Shown here: positions 14,962 to 24,378 of the stretch, piece after piece
Layout of the letters: the number at the start of each line of letters is the position of its first letter
How positions within the stretch are numbered: the stretch's first letter is position 1
Origin: Peribacillus saganii
GTDB lineage: Bacteria; Bacillota; Bacilli; Bacillales; DSM-1321
Length of the DNA stretch: 64,000 bases
Reading direction: 5' to 3'
NCBI RefSeq assembly: GCF_003429095.1
Contig: NZ_QVTE01000001.1
Span: 124,001 to 188,000, forward strand
Translations under genes and position numbers: made by a program
The notes under the pieces: generated by a model
What the model saw: the letters and a program-made list of their open reading frames with translations, nothing else
Databases searched by the model: none
Told to the model about the DNA's origin: nothing

Positions 14962-15099
14962 TCCAATCATTCCCGGGATGTCGCCGCTTCAGCTGAGGAA
15001 CAGCTCGCTTCAATGGAGCAAATCACTGCTTCAGCAGAAGCGTTAACAAAAATGTCCTTACACATGCAGGAGCTTACTGGAAAATTCAAAGTGAACTGA
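14962..15099 (+). pseudogene. 3' remnant of a methyl-accepting chemotaxis protein gene
   Basis: The last 45 codons of a chemoreceptor: residues read SNHSRDVAASAEEQLASMEQ, then ITASAEALTKMSLHMQELTG and KFKVN, stop. This is the heptad-like Ala/Ser/Glu pattern and the KFKV end typical of Bacillus receptors. Nothing upstream (the sigK terminator is only 40 nt away) continues it, so it is a truncated leftover, not a gene. Confidence 0.8.
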
Positions 15100-15179
15100 A
15101 GAGTCCGTTTTTTCATGAAAATAGAAAAGTGTGGGAAAAACAAATATAATAAAAGGAGATTCGGTAAGGGGGAAACCAA

Positions 15180-16976
15180 ATGGCATATTCATTAACATGG
15201 GACTTGGATGTTTTCTTTGAGGGCGGAGGCTCATCTGTAACATTCCTTGAATATATTAAAAAACTTGAACAGGATATTTACCACTTCGATAAGTATGTGT
15301 CAGATTGGAAGGTTAAATCTGATGAGAAGGACAGACACCTGCTAGGCAATATTATAGAGCTCTTTGCCCAAACAGGGAGAAAAATGCGCCAGGCAGGGGC
15401 TTTCGTAAGCTGTCTGGAAGCTCAAAATACAAAGGATTCGAAAGCCCATGAACTGCGTTCCCAAGTGACAAAACTCAGTGCTGCGTTCCAGACAGCGCTT
15501 ACTAAGCTGGACCAAAAGCTGGTTATGATGGAGGAAGAGTTTTTTCAGGATGCCATAAAAGTTGACCCTATCCGCGAACTGAAATTCATTTTGAACGAGA
15601 GACGTGACAGAGCAGCGGAAAGGCTCTCCGTTGAAGAGGAATCATTGATTAACCAGCTGGCGATCGACGGATACCATGGCTGGAGCCAATTGTATGATAC
15701 GATCGTAAGCAGTATACATATACCGTTTGAGGGCAGCCGCCTGTCGGTAGGCCAGGCCGCTAACAAATTTGCAGATCCGGATCGGGAGACCAGGAAGACC
15801 GTTTTTGAGGAATGGGAAAAGGCATGGGGAGAAAAGAGCGAATTGCTGGCTAATACGTTAAACCATTTGGCAGGATTCCGTTTAAGTGTATATAGTAAAA
15901 GAGGCTGGAGCGATGTGCTTAAAGAGCCCCTTGAGATCAACCGCATGAAAAAACAAACACTCGATAGTATGTGGGGAGTGATTGCGGAAACAAAGGAGCC
16001 GCTTGTCAGGTTTCTTAATCGAAAGGCAGAGCTGCTAGGAGTGGACCAATTAAGCTGGTATGACCTGGATGCTCCTATTGTTGAATCGGGCTCTTCCAAC
16101 AAGATGCCTTACCAGCAGGGTGCAGAATTTATTGTCAAGCAGTTTTCCAGGTTCGGAGCCGAATTATCACAATTTGCTGAAAAGGCGTTTGAGGATAAAT
16201 GGATAGAAGCGGAAGATCGGCCAAATAAGCGGCCGGGGGGATTCTGTACATCGTTTCCGGAAAGTGGCCAGTCCCGAATATTTATGACATACTCCGGAAC
16301 ACCTTCTAATGTTTCCACTCTTGCACATGAACTTGGCCATGCCTTTCATTCGTTCGTTTTAAAGGACACTCATCAGCTTAACAGGGGTTATGCGATGAAT
16401 GTGGCAGAAACAGCATCAACCTTTGCGGAAATGATCGTTGCTGATGCGGCAGTCAAAGAAGCAGGAACTGAGAAGGGAAAACTTGCTCTGCTTGAGGATA
16501 AAATTCAGAGGACCGTTGCATTGTTAATGAACATTCATGCGCGTTTCCTTTTCGAAACACGTTTTTACGAAGAACGGAAACACGGAATGGTCAGCGCTGC
16601 CCGTTTAAATGAGCTTATGGTTAAGGCGCAGCAGGAGGCCTATGGGGACGCACTAGCTGAATACCATCCGCATTTCTGGGCGTCTAAACTTCATTTTTAT
16701 ATTACTGGTGTACCGTTTTATAATTTTCCGTATACCTTTGGCTTTTTATTTTCACTTGGCATCTATGCCCGGGCGCTGGAAGAAGGCGAAGGCTTTGAAA
16801 AACAATACATGGCCCTGCTTCAGGATACCGGTTCAATGACCGTTGAAGATCTTGCCAGGAAGCATTTAAATGTGGATTTATCAGCGAGAGGATTCTGGGA
16901 GAAAGCTATTGGAGCATGTATAAACGACATTGAAGAGTTTTTACAACTAACTGAGTCACATTCTAGAAAAGCATAA
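15180..16976 (+). CDS. pepF: M3 family oligoendopeptidase F
   Basis: Cytoplasmic zinc metallopeptidase that cuts short peptides; 598 residues, normal for the family. The zinc motif is HELGH (His383, Glu384, His387) in LAHELGHAFHSF, with the third ligand expected in the downstream NVAETASTFAEM segment, as usual for M3 enzymes. AAGGGGG lies upstream of the ATG. It stands as a single gene between the chemoreceptor remnant and a bidirectional terminator. In this lineage it separates sigK from the phospholipid genes. Confidence 0.9.
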   Translation: MAYSLTWDLDVFFEGGGSSVTFLEYIKKLEQDIYHFDKYVSDWKVKSDEKDRHLLGNIIELFAQTGRKMRQAGAFVSCLEAQNTKDSKAHELRSQVTKLSAAFQTALTKLDQKLVMMEEEFFQDAIKVDPIRELKFILNERRDRAAERLSVEEESLINQLAIDGYHGWSQLYDTIVSSIHIPFEGSRLSVGQAANKFADPDRETRKTVFEEWEKAWGEKSELLANTLNHLAGFRLSVYSKRGWSDVLKEPLEINRMKKQTLDSMWGVIAETKEPLVRFLNRKAELLGVDQLSWYDLDAPIVESGSSNKMPYQQGAEFIVKQFSRFGAELSQFAEKAFEDKWIEAEDRPNKRPGGFCTSFPESGQSRIFMTYSGTPSNVSTLAHELGHAFHSFVLKDTHQLNRGYAMNVAETASTFAEMIVADAAVKEAGTEKGKLALLEDKIQRTVALLMNIHARFLFETRFYEERKHGMVSAARLNELMVKAQQEAYGDALAEYHPHFWASKLHFYITGVPFYNFPYTFGFLFSLGIYARALEEGEGFEKQYMALLQDTGSMTVEDLARKHLNVDLSARGFWEKAIGACINDIEEFLQLTESHSRKA

Positions 16977-17017
16977 AAGAGTTAAATATTTAAGCAATTG
17001 AATGTAAGTTTGAAACT

Positions 17018-17061
17018 AAAAAACGAAAAGCTAGAAGCCCGGCTTCTAGCTTTTCGTTTTT
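17018..17061. terminator. Bidirectional terminator between pepF and pssA
   Basis: A 22-base perfect inverted repeat (17018-17039 with 17040-17061) with A and T ends serves both converging genes. Confidence 0.93.
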
Positions 17062-17071
17062 GGGCCGAGGT

Positions 17072-17611
17072 TTAAACTTTTTTCAATTTAAAAGGACTAA
17101 TCATTAAAAGTGAAAGCACAATCATCATGAAAAGAAAAAATACGGACGATATATGAGGAATCGCCAGAAAGCTTAACGTTGCAAGGCAGCCAGCGGCCGT
17201 AATTGGAAGTCCCGTAAAGTATCCGTTGCTTTCGGTGATATTGAATTTAGCCAGGCGAAATGCTCCGCAGCCAATATAAAACACGGTAAAAAAGGTTCCA
17301 GGTGCACCGAATTCAAACAGAATGCCTTGATAGATCAGCAAGGCTGGCGCAACGCCAAATGAAATAATATCACTCATCGAATCAAGCTGTTTTCCAAGAT
17401 CCGATTCACAATTGAACTTTCTGGCAATCATCCCGTCAAAACGGTCTGCAAGAGCAGCTAGAAAGATAAGGAGCAGGCTTAAATTCAACTGGCCGTTTAT
17501 ACCGGTGATTATAGCAAATCCTCCGAGGGATAAATTAAAAAGGGTTATTACATTTGCTGTCTGGGCTTTAAGTTTCTTAAGGGTATAATCCAGTACGTCA
17601 GATAAAAACAA
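17072..17611 (-). CDS. pssA: CDP-diacylglycerol-serine O-phosphatidyltransferase
   Basis: Membrane enzyme making phosphatidylserine from CDP-diacylglycerol and serine. It has 179 residues with several membrane helices and the CDP-alcohol phosphotransferase motif DG-x2-AR-x8-G-x3-D-x3-D, seen as DGMIARKF...GKQLDSMSD. The start is TTG, preceded by a GGGGGG site on the minus strand. It is divergent from psd, which uses its product, so the two steps of phosphatidylethanolamine synthesis share one intergenic promoter region. Confidence 0.93.
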   Translation of the reverse strand: MFLSDVLDYTLKKLKAQTANVITLFNLSLGGFAIITGINGQLNLSLLLIFLAALADRFDGMIARKFNCESDLGKQLDSMSDIISFGVAPALLIYQGILFEFGAPGTFFTVFYIGCGAFRLAKFNITESNGYFTGLPITAAGCLATLSFLAIPHISSVFFLFMMIVLSLLMISPFKLKKV

Positions 17612-17825
17612 TCTTTCCCCCCCTTTAAGGACTGGATATGAAATTTATTAACATTTATTATATAATAATATTTTATCCTATTCATTTTATGCAAGGGGAG
17701 AAACGGAATATTTTTTTGCATTGGTGATAAGGTAAAGCCTATTACTTAAGATTACTCCCAGCGCATGCAGCAACTCTTGCAAAGATGATGGTATAAGCGT
17801 ATATGTATTTTAAGGAGGAAGTTCT

Positions 17826-18659
17826 TTGCTTCAAACAATTTACCGAATCTTGATTGAACTGACCAATGGAAGAGTCACATCGGAAGCGCTAAAGAGATTT
17901 GCACAATCAAGGTGGAGCCGGCCGTTCATTTCTCCTTTCAGCCGGTTCTACAATATAAATATCGGGGAAATAGAAGGAGATCTTCTGCAGTTCGCAACAC
18001 TTCATGATTTGTTTACCAGACGTCTTAAAGCAGGCATGCGAATTGTCAATGATGAATCTCATACAGTGACCAGCCCGGTTGACGGGGTTTTAGAGGATAT
18101 TGGAGAAATTACTGAAGAAAAACATATTGTTGTAAAGGGTAAAGAATATTCAATTGAGGAAATGCTCGGTGATCATGAAATTTTACAGAAGTATCTTGGC
18201 GGAACATATATGGTGTTATACTTAAGCCCGAGTCATTACCACCGTATTCATGCTCCAGTTACGGGCATAGTCACGAAGCGTTGGGTACTTGGCCAAAAAT
18301 CTTATCCAGTAAACAAGCTTGGAATGAAGTACGGACGGGCTCCATTGTCAAAAAACTATCGAGTACTGACAGAAATAAATCATGGCAATGGCCATATCGC
18401 TGTGGTCAAGGTTGGCGCTATGTTTGTCAATACAATCATTTTGACAGATGAATCGGATGGATTAGAAAAAGGGAAGGAAATCGCCTATTTTAGTTTTGGT
18501 TCAACTGTTGTGCTGCTTTACGAAAAGAATACCTTCACAGCAGTAAGCGAACGCCGAATGCCTTCAGAAGTGAGGGTAGGGGAAGTACTGGGGTATTTAA
18601 AGCGTGAACAGGAACTTAATGGGAAAAATGGACAGAGTGATGGGGAGAGGTATGAATAA
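17826..18659 (+). CDS. psd: Phosphatidylserine decarboxylase
   Basis: Converts phosphatidylserine to phosphatidylethanolamine. A precursor of 277 residues should cleave itself at the G-S bond of the FGST motif (in YFSFGSTVVLLYEKN), giving the pyruvoyl-bearing small subunit; most enzymes have LGST, so the Phe is a mild variant. The conserved SPSHYHRIHAP histidine segment is present. The start is TTG, seven bases after AAGGAGGAA. Divergent from pssA. Confidence 0.93.
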   Translation: MLQTIYRILIELTNGRVTSEALKRFAQSRWSRPFISPFSRFYNINIGEIEGDLLQFATLHDLFTRRLKAGMRIVNDESHTVTSPVDGVLEDIGEITEEKHIVVKGKEYSIEEMLGDHEILQKYLGGTYMVLYLSPSHYHRIHAPVTGIVTKRWVLGQKSYPVNKLGMKYGRAPLSKNYRVLTEINHGNGHIAVVKVGAMFVNTIILTDESDGLEKGKEIAYFSFGSTVVLLYEKNTFTAVSERRMPSEVRVGEVLGYLKREQELNGKNGQSDGERYE

Positions 18660-18695
18660 TCTGGCTCCCGTGCTCCGTTGATTTTATATAAACAA

Positions 18696-18717
18696 AAAGC
18701 CCTGGATTTCCAGGGCT
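18696..18717 (-). terminator. Terminator of sda
   Basis: On the minus strand AGCCCTGG pairs with CCAGGGCT and is followed by TTTTTG, 8 nt beyond the sda stop codon. Confidence 0.75.
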
Positions 18718-18724
18718 ATATCAA

Positions 18725-18865
18725 TTATGATGATACTTTTATTATATGTGTCAATGATCTTCTGTGGATTTCTGTTTCAATAAGACGGATGAATTCTTTG
18801 CTCAATTTCAACTTTTGCGCTTTGTAATAAGATTCAATTAATAGTTCGTCTGAGAGTTTATTCAT
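18725..18865 (-). CDS. sda: Sporulation checkpoint protein Sda
   Basis: Small helical-hairpin inhibitor of the sporulation kinase KinA that delays sporulation when DNA replication is disturbed. The 46 residues begin [19 protein letters not shown] and end in HIIKVSS, very close to B. subtilis Sda as I remember it. AAGGG lies eight bases before the ATG, and a stronger GGAGGTGA sits further upstream in front of a short overlapping leader frame. Four DnaA-box-like sequences occur 140-240 nt upstream, matching the known DnaA control of sda. Confidence 0.92.
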   Translation of the reverse strand: MNKLSDELLIESYYKAQKLKLSKEFIRLIETEIHRRSLTHIIKVSS

Positions 18866-19248
18866 AGGAGCAGCCCTTAAGGCGATTCACCTCCATTTAA
18901 TTTATGCCTGTAGGAATGAAAATCCGGTTTACTGCATAAAATGATATGTTACCTTGATGTACCCCTACTTTAACAGAAATAAACTCACAGAACAACCGTT
19001 CTGTTATCCACAATTGTTGGTGGATAAGTTGTGGTTAATTTGTTTATAACTTTACACTTTTTATGCCCATCAATGGGTATAGTGTGTATAATGTTATCCA
19101 CAACAGGGGATACAATCAGATTTTGTCGAAAATTATTTAAAGTTGAGCTAATTTTAAGCTAATTGTTCAACTTTCTTTTGAAAGGTTAAGAAAAATTCGT
19201 TATGATTGAAACGGTAAATTTTATGAAAAATATAGAGGTGCAGCCACT
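18866..19248. promoter_or_regulatory. sda/yqeG intergenic region with DnaA-box cluster
   Basis: Two perfect DnaA boxes TTATCCACA (19004-19012, 19094-19102) and two one-mismatch boxes on the opposite strand (GGTGGATAA 19019-19027; TGTGGTTAA 19030-19038). DnaA binding here should couple sda transcription to replication, as in B. subtilis. The yqeG promoter must also lie in this stretch. Confidence 0.85.
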
Positions 19249-19770
19249 GTGTTAAAAAATTTTTTGCCAAGTCAACATGTGAAAAACATTTTTGATATAA
19301 AACCGGAAGATTTAAAAAAGCAGGGAATCAAGGGCATAATTACCGACTTGGATAATACCCTCGTTGAATGGGACCGGCCCAGTGCAACACCCGAGCTCAT
19401 TAAGTGGTTTGACAAAATGCGGGAACATGGCATTTTAGTTACGATCGTATCAAATAATATTGAAAGAAGAGTAAAATCCTTTGCAGATCCTTTACAGATT
19501 CCATTTATTTATCAGGCGAGAAAGCCGATGGGAAGGGCGTTCAGAAAAGCCCTCAGGGATATGGGACTAAAAAAAAGCGAGGTTGTGGTCATCGGGGATC
19601 AGCTGCTGACTGATGTGATCGGGGGAAACCTGAACGGGTTCCATACGATTCTTGTGGTTCCCGTTGCCCAAACGGATGGCTTCATAACAAAATTTAACCG
19701 TAAAATTGAAAGGCGGATTCTCAACTGGTTCAAACGTAAAGGAATGTTAGATTGGGAGGACAAAAAGTGA
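19249..19770 (+). CDS. yqeG: YqeG family HAD-IIIA phosphatase
   Basis: HAD-superfamily phosphatase of 173 residues. The catalytic DxDxT is TDLDNTLVEWD, motif II is IVSNN, and motif III the VVIGDQLLTDVIGG segment. The natural substrate is not settled; in other bacteria the family has been linked to phosphatidylglycerophosphate dephosphorylation. GTG start after AGAGGTG. It opens the run yqeG-yqeH-aroE-yqeI-nadD-yqeK-rsfS-yqeM, whose genes overlap or nearly touch. Confidence 0.9.
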   Translation: MLKNFLPSQHVKNIFDIKPEDLKKQGIKGIITDLDNTLVEWDRPSATPELIKWFDKMREHGILVTIVSNNIERRVKSFADPLQIPFIYQARKPMGRAFRKALRDMGLKKSEVVVIGDQLLTDVIGGNLNGFHTILVVPVAQTDGFITKFNRKIERRILNWFKRKGMLDWEDKK

Positions 19771-20876
19771 ACGAACAACCAGAAATTATTTGTATTGGCT
19801 GTGGAGTGTCAGTTCAGAGTGAACGGCCAAACGAGCTCGGGTATGCCCCTAAATCTTCGCTTGAGAAAGATCAAGTTATTTGCCAACGATGCTTCAGGCT
19901 GAAGCATTACAATGAAGTACAGGATGTTTCTTTAACAGATGATGATTTTTTAAAGATATTAAATGAAGTCGGCAGGCAGGATGCGCTGATCGTAAAGATT
20001 GTAGATATTTTTGACTTTAATGGCAGCTGGCTGCCCGGGCTCCACCGTTTCGTGGGCGGAAATGATGTATTATTAATAGGAAATAAAGTGGATCTATTGC
20101 CGAAATCAGTTAAACATAACAGGCTTGTAAACTGGATGAAAGATTCTTCGAGGGAGCTGGGGCTAAAGCCAATAGATGTATTATTGGTGAGTGCTTCAAA
20201 AGGAACATATGTCCGGGAGGCTGCACAATTAATTGATGAATACCGCAATGGCAAAGATGTGTATGTTGTTGGCTGCACGAATGTCGGAAAGTCCACTTTT
20301 ATTAACAGGCTGATAAAAGAAGTCAGCGGAGAAGGAGATATTATCACCACTTCGCATTTTCCAGGAACGACACTTGATATGATTGAAATCCCTCTTGATG
20401 ACGATAAAGCATTAATAGACACTCCGGGGATTATTAACCATCATCAAATGGCCCATTTTGTGGATAAGCGGGATTTAAAGGTTATTACCCCTAAAAAGGA
20501 AATTAAGCCTAAGATCTATCAGCTGAACGAAGGCCAAACACTATTTTTTGGAGGATTGGCACGGTTTGATTATGTTTCAGGCGGGCGAAAATCGTTTACA
20601 TGCTATATTTCGAATGAACTGGAAATCCACCGTACCAAGCTGGAAAACGCTGATGATTTATACAAGAATCATGCAGGAGGCATGCTTGCTCCGCCAAGGC
20701 CAGAGCAGCTCGAGGAATTCCCTGCTTTACAGCCTCATGAATTTACGATAAGAGAAGGAAAAATGGATGTTGTCTTTTCCGGGCTGGGCTGGGTTACCAT
20801 AAACGAGCCCGGAGTAAAAGTAGTAGCTCATGTGCCTAAAGGTGTTAATGTGTTATTGAGAAAATCTTTAATTTAA
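19767..20876 (+). CDS. yqeH: Circularly permuted GTPase YqeH
   Basis: GTPase needed for assembly of the 30S ribosomal subunit. The GTP motifs come in permuted order: NKVD (G4) first, then SAS (G5), GCTNVGKST (G1) and DTPG (G3). An N-terminal zinc finger (CIGC...CQRC) precedes them, and a C-terminal RNA-binding region follows; 369 residues. GTG 19767 overlaps the yqeG stop codon (GTGA) and follows GGGAGGA, so translation is probably coupled; the in-frame TTG at 19752 lies upstream of that site. Confidence 0.95.
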   Translation: MNEQPEIICIGCGVSVQSERPNELGYAPKSSLEKDQVICQRCFRLKHYNEVQDVSLTDDDFLKILNEVGRQDALIVKIVDIFDFNGSWLPGLHRFVGGNDVLLIGNKVDLLPKSVKHNRLVNWMKDSSRELGLKPIDVLLVSASKGTYVREAAQLIDEYRNGKDVYVVGCTNVGKSTFINRLIKEVSGEGDIITTSHFPGTTLDMIEIPLDDDKALIDTPGIINHHQMAHFVDKRDLKVITPKKEIKPKIYQLNEGQTLFFGGLARFDYVSGGRKSFTCYISNELEIHRTKLENADDLYKNHAGGMLAPPRPEQLEEFPALQPHEFTIREGKMDVVFSGLGWVTINEPGVKVVAHVPKGVNVLLRKSLI

Positions 20877-20890
20877 TTTGGGTGAGGAAA

Positions 20891-21727
20891 ATGAAAAAGA
20901 TATACGGAGTTATTGGTGACCCAATCAGGCATTCCATGAGCCCTGATATTCACAATGACGCTTTTGCAAGGAATGGGATAGACGCCTGTTATCTCCATTT
21001 CCATGTAAAGGCCAACCAGCTTGAGGAAGCTGTAAAGGGAATGAAGGCAATTGGTGTGGAGGGGTTTAATGTCACGGTGCCGCATAAGACGGCAATATTG
21101 CCTTTGCTGGATGAAGTAGACGAGATGGCACTGGCCATGGGGGCAGTAAACACTGTGAAAAAAGTTAATGGGCGATATATAGGGTATAATACAGATGGGG
21201 CTGGATTCGTAACAGCATTACATGACAAGATTGGCAGAGAGTTAACATCTCTGAAAACCATTATGATTGGTGCTGGCGGAGCGGCCCGGGGCATTTACTA
21301 CGCACTCTCCCGGGAGGGGCTAGCCAAAATTGATATTTGTAACCGAACTATCGAGAATGCTGAACACTTAATAGCCGATTGCCCGTACCATAATGTTTCC
21401 GAAGCCTTATCCATTAAGGAGGCAGAACTAAGGCTTGGGAAATATGATTTAATAATCCAGACCACATCAATCGGCATGAGTCCTAATGTGGATTCATCGC
21501 CTTTGAAGCTCGATCTGCTAAGCGAAGATGCATTTGTGAGTGATATCATCTATAATCCGCTGGAAACCAAAATAATGAAAACAGCAAGGGAGAAGGGTGC
21601 TGCGGTCCAAAATGGCGTAGACATGTTTGTCTGCCAGGCAGCACTTGCCTTCCAGATTTGGACAGGCATTTTTCCTGACATCAGCAAAATGAGAGACATT
21701 GTATTGGACAAACTAGGAGGAAGCTAA
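20891..21727 (+). CDS. aroE: Shikimate dehydrogenase
   Basis: NADP-dependent reduction of 3-dehydroshikimate in aromatic amino acid synthesis. From ATG 20891 (after GGGTGAGG) the protein has 278 residues: GDPIRHSMSP substrate motif, NVTVPHK with the catalytic Lys, a GAGGAARG dinucleotide-binding loop and the NTDG segment. GTG 20882 is in frame but overlaps the ribosome site. Confidence 0.95.
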   Translation: MKKIYGVIGDPIRHSMSPDIHNDAFARNGIDACYLHFHVKANQLEEAVKGMKAIGVEGFNVTVPHKTAILPLLDEVDEMALAMGAVNTVKKVNGRYIGYNTDGAGFVTALHDKIGRELTSLKTIMIGAGGAARGIYYALSREGLAKIDICNRTIENAEHLIADCPYHNVSEALSIKEAELRLGKYDLIIQTTSIGMSPNVDSSPLKLDLLSEDAFVSDIIYNPLETKIMKTAREKGAAVQNGVDMFVCQAALAFQIWTGIFPDISKMRDIVLDKLGGS

Positions 21728-22017
21728 TGTTAACTGGTAAACAAAAAAGATTTTTACGATCCAAGGCGCATCATCTTAACCCGATTTTTCAGGTTGGAAA
21801 GGGCGGGGTCAATGAGAATATGATAAAGCAGGTTGCTGAGGCTCTTGAAGCGAGGGAATTAATGAAAATCAGTGTACTGCAAAATTGTGAAGACGATCGT
21901 GACACAGTTGCCGATGAGCTTTCGAAGGGAGTAAGGGCGGAAGTTGTCCAAATTATCGGAAACACAATTGTATTGTATAAAGAATCACGGGAAAACAAAC
22001 AAATCCAGCTTCCATAA
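21727..22017 (+). CDS. yqeI: CRS1/YhbY-domain RNA-binding protein YqeI
   Basis: Protein of 96 residues formed entirely by one CRM/YhbY RNA-binding domain, with the signature QVGKGGV (the GxxG loop). Such proteins associate with pre-ribosomal particles. The ATG overlaps the aroE stop (TAATG), implying coupled translation. Confidence 0.92.
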   Translation: MLTGKQKRFLRSKAHHLNPIFQVGKGGVNENMIKQVAEALEARELMKISVLQNCEDDRDTVADELSKGVRAEVVQIIGNTIVLYKESRENKQIQLP

Positions 22018-22028
22018 GGGGTAATAGC

Positions 22029-22598
22029 ATGAAAAAAGCTGCGATACTTGGAGGTACCTTCAATCCTCCCCATATTGGCCATCTATTGATTGGGAATGAA
22101 GTCCTTCATTCGTTACAGCTTGATGAAGTGAGGTTTATGCCGAATCATATACCGCCTCACAAAGCACAGCCTTTGGATGTATCTGATGACGATCGGGTAA
22201 GGATGCTTGAACTATCGATTGAAGGAAACAGCTGCTTTACAATAGAAAAGGTGGAGCTTGAGCGGGAGGGGCCGTCTTATACGTATGATTCGATAAAGAT
22301 GCTTCGCAAAATCGAACCTGATACGGAATTTTATTTTATTATCGGGGCCGACATGATTGAATATCTTCCCAAGTGGCACCGGATTGATGAACTTATGGAA
22401 TTAATTCAATTTGTCGGGGTGAAACGTCCTCAATACATGGAACACACAGATTATCCAATCATCATGGTGGATAGCCCGCAGCTTTTGTTATCTTCTTCGC
22501 TGATACGAGAGAGAATTAAGGACGGAGTGACGATACGTTATTTGGTCACAGAAAAAGTAAGAAATTATATTGAGGAGAAAAAGTTGTATGGATCGTGA
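22029..22598 (+). CDS. nadD: Nicotinate-nucleotide adenylyltransferase
   Basis: Makes deamido-NAD from nicotinate mononucleotide and ATP. The 189 residues carry the nucleotidyltransferase motifs [11 protein letters not shown] near the N-terminus and SSSLIRERI near the C-terminus. It overlaps the start of yqeK by 11 nt. Confidence 0.95.
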   Translation: MKKAAILGGTFNPPHIGHLLIGNEVLHSLQLDEVRFMPNHIPPHKAQPLDVSDDDRVRMLELSIEGNSCFTIEKVELEREGPSYTYDSIKMLRKIEPDTEFYFIIGADMIEYLPKWHRIDELMELIQFVGVKRPQYMEHTDYPIIMVDSPQLLLSSSLIRERIKDGVTIRYLVTEKVRNYIEEKKLYGS

Positions 22599-23163
22599 TG
22601 AGGCTTTAAAACTAACTAAAGCTCAAATGACTGAGCATCGGTATCAGCACACACTTGGGGTTATGGAAACCGCACTGAGCCTTGCAAACAGGTATGGTGC
22701 TGATCGGGCCAAAGCAGAATTGGCAGCCATCTTTCATGATTATGCGAAATTCCGGCCTAAAGATGAGATGAAGGAAATCATCCGAACGGAAGGGATGAGC
22801 CTTGATTTATTAGACCATAATCCCGAATTATGGCATGCGCCGGTGGGGGCATTTCTGGTCAGGACAGAAGCGGGAATTAACGATCAGGAAATTCTTGATG
22901 CCATCGCCTTCCATACATCCGGGAGGGTTGATATGCCTCTTCTGGATAAGATTGTTTTTCTTGCCGACTATATCGAACCGGGAAGAAATTTCCCTGGGGT
23001 GGCCGAAGTAAGGGAAACGGCAAAGAATAGCCTTGATGGAGCTGTTATTATGGCACTTCGCAATACAATTATTTTTCTGATGAAGAAGAACCAGGCAGTA
23101 TATCCAGAAACTTTTTACGCATACAATGATCTTATTATGAAAACTAAGGAGCAGATGCAATGA
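22588..23163 (+). CDS. yqeK: HD-domain Ap4A hydrolase YqeK
   Basis: Symmetrical diadenosine tetraphosphate hydrolase of the HD superfamily. The 191 residues include H-R-Y-Q-H-T (first metal His), IFHDYAK (HD pair) and LADYIEPGR, the family pattern. ATG 22588 follows GAGGAGA; an upstream TTG at 22570 precedes that site. Members of this family in bacilli also affect NAD metabolism by their position after nadD. Confidence 0.92.
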   Translation: MDRDEALKLTKAQMTEHRYQHTLGVMETALSLANRYGADRAKAELAAIFHDYAKFRPKDEMKEIIRTEGMSLDLLDHNPELWHAPVGAFLVRTEAGINDQEILDAIAFHTSGRVDMPLLDKIVFLADYIEPGRNFPGVAEVRETAKNSLDGAVIMALRNTIIFLMKKNQAVYPETFYAYNDLIMKTKEQMQ

Positions 23164-23513
23164 ATGAACGCGAACTTCTAATCACAGCCGCAAAAGCTGC
23201 GGATGATAAAAGAGCAGAAGATATGATTGTCTTAAACATGAAAGGAATCTCCCTAGTGGCTGATTATTTCCTGATTTGCCATGGCAATTCTGATAAACAG
23301 GTACAGGCCATTGCAAGAGAAATGAAGAATAAGGCAGAAGAACATGGGTACGATGTAAATAGAATGGAAGGCTTTGACGAAGCTAAATGGGTGCTTGTGG
23401 ACATGGGAAATGTAGTCGCACATGTATTTCATCGGGATGAAAGAAGCTATTACAACCTTGAACGCTTATGGGGCGATGCTCCCATTGAAAATGTTGAAAG
23501 CGAAATCCAGTAA
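23160..23513 (+). CDS. rsfS: Ribosomal silencing factor RsfS
   Basis: Binds L14 on the large subunit and prevents subunit joining when nutrients are scarce. The 117 residues contain DYFLICHGNSDKQVQAIA and WVLVDMGNVVAHVF, the family signatures. ATGA overlap with yqeK and a one-base overlap with yqeM. Confidence 0.95.
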   Translation: MNERELLITAAKAADDKRAEDMIVLNMKGISLVADYFLICHGNSDKQVQAIAREMKNKAEEHGYDVNRMEGFDEAKWVLVDMGNVVAHVFHRDERSYYNLERLWGDAPIENVESEIQ

Positions 23514-24259
23514 TGGCATACGATAGATTCGCTTATGTTTACGATGAATTGATGAAGGAAGCCCCTTATGACAAGTGGCTTTCTTTATTGCTTTCCAGGA
23601 TGTCTGCCTATCATATTCAGGGAAATGAGGTGCTGGATCTCGCTTGCGGAACCGGTGAATTCACTATAGAACTTGCCCGTCACGGTCTTGCCGTGAAAGG
23701 GGTGGATTTATCGGCGGATATGCTTTCAGTTGCGCAGGAAAAGGCGGTGCGGCACGGATATAATATTCCCTTTTTTCAGCAGAATATGGCTGAACTTGAG
23801 GGGCTTGGGAAAAATGATTGTGTAACTATTTTTTGCGACTCCCTCAATTATCTTCAGCAGGAAAGCGATGTATTGTCAACCTTCCGCCAGGTTCATGCAC
23901 ACCTTAAAGAAAATGGACTGTTCATGTTTGATGTCCATACAGTTTACAAGATCGAACAGATTTTTAAAGATAATACCTTTACATTGAATGAAGAAAATAT
24001 TGCTTATATTTGGAATTCCTATGGCGGAACAGAGCCTTTTAGTGTTGAGCATGAGCTGACTTTTTTCGTACAAGATGATGTTTCGGGACAATATGACCGT
24101 TTTGATGAAGTGCATTATCAGCGCACCTATCATGTAGAAGTCTATGAAAAATGGCTAAACGAGGCTGGTTTTGAAGTGATGGAGGTAATGTCTGATCTTG
24201 AAGAAGTACCAGTGCACAGAACCACAGAAAGAGTTTTATTCGTAGCCCGCAAAATTTAA
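23513..24259 (+). CDS. yqeM: Class I SAM-dependent methyltransferase YqeM
   Basis: Rossmann-fold methyltransferase of 248 residues; motif I is VLDLACGTGEF, motif II the VKGVDLSADM acidic loop. The substrate is unknown. The ATG shares a base with the rsfS stop. Last gene of the operon, closed by a strong bidirectional terminator. Confidence 0.9.
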   Translation: MAYDRFAYVYDELMKEAPYDKWLSLLLSRMSAYHIQGNEVLDLACGTGEFTIELARHGLAVKGVDLSADMLSVAQEKAVRHGYNIPFFQQNMAELEGLGKNDCVTIFCDSLNYLQQESDVLSTFRQVHAHLKENGLFMFDVHTVYKIEQIFKDNTFTLNEENIAYIWNSYGGTEPFSVEHELTFFVQDDVSGQYDRFDEVHYQRTYHVEVYEKWLNEAGFEVMEVMSDLEEVPVHRTTERVLFVARKI

Positions 24260-24299
24260 GCAATGACATATCCTCAACTGAAAAACGCCCTTTATTTTG

Positions 24300-24343
24300 A
24301 AAAATCCGCCTGCAATTATTCATATTGCGGGCGGATTTTTTTA
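24300..24343. terminator. Bidirectional terminator between yqeM and comER
   Basis: AAAAATCCGCCTGCAAT pairs with ATTGCGGGCGGATTTTT across a seven-base loop. Confidence 0.9.
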
Positions 24344-24378
24344 AAAAGTTGGCAGGAAAATAAAAGAAACATATCGAA

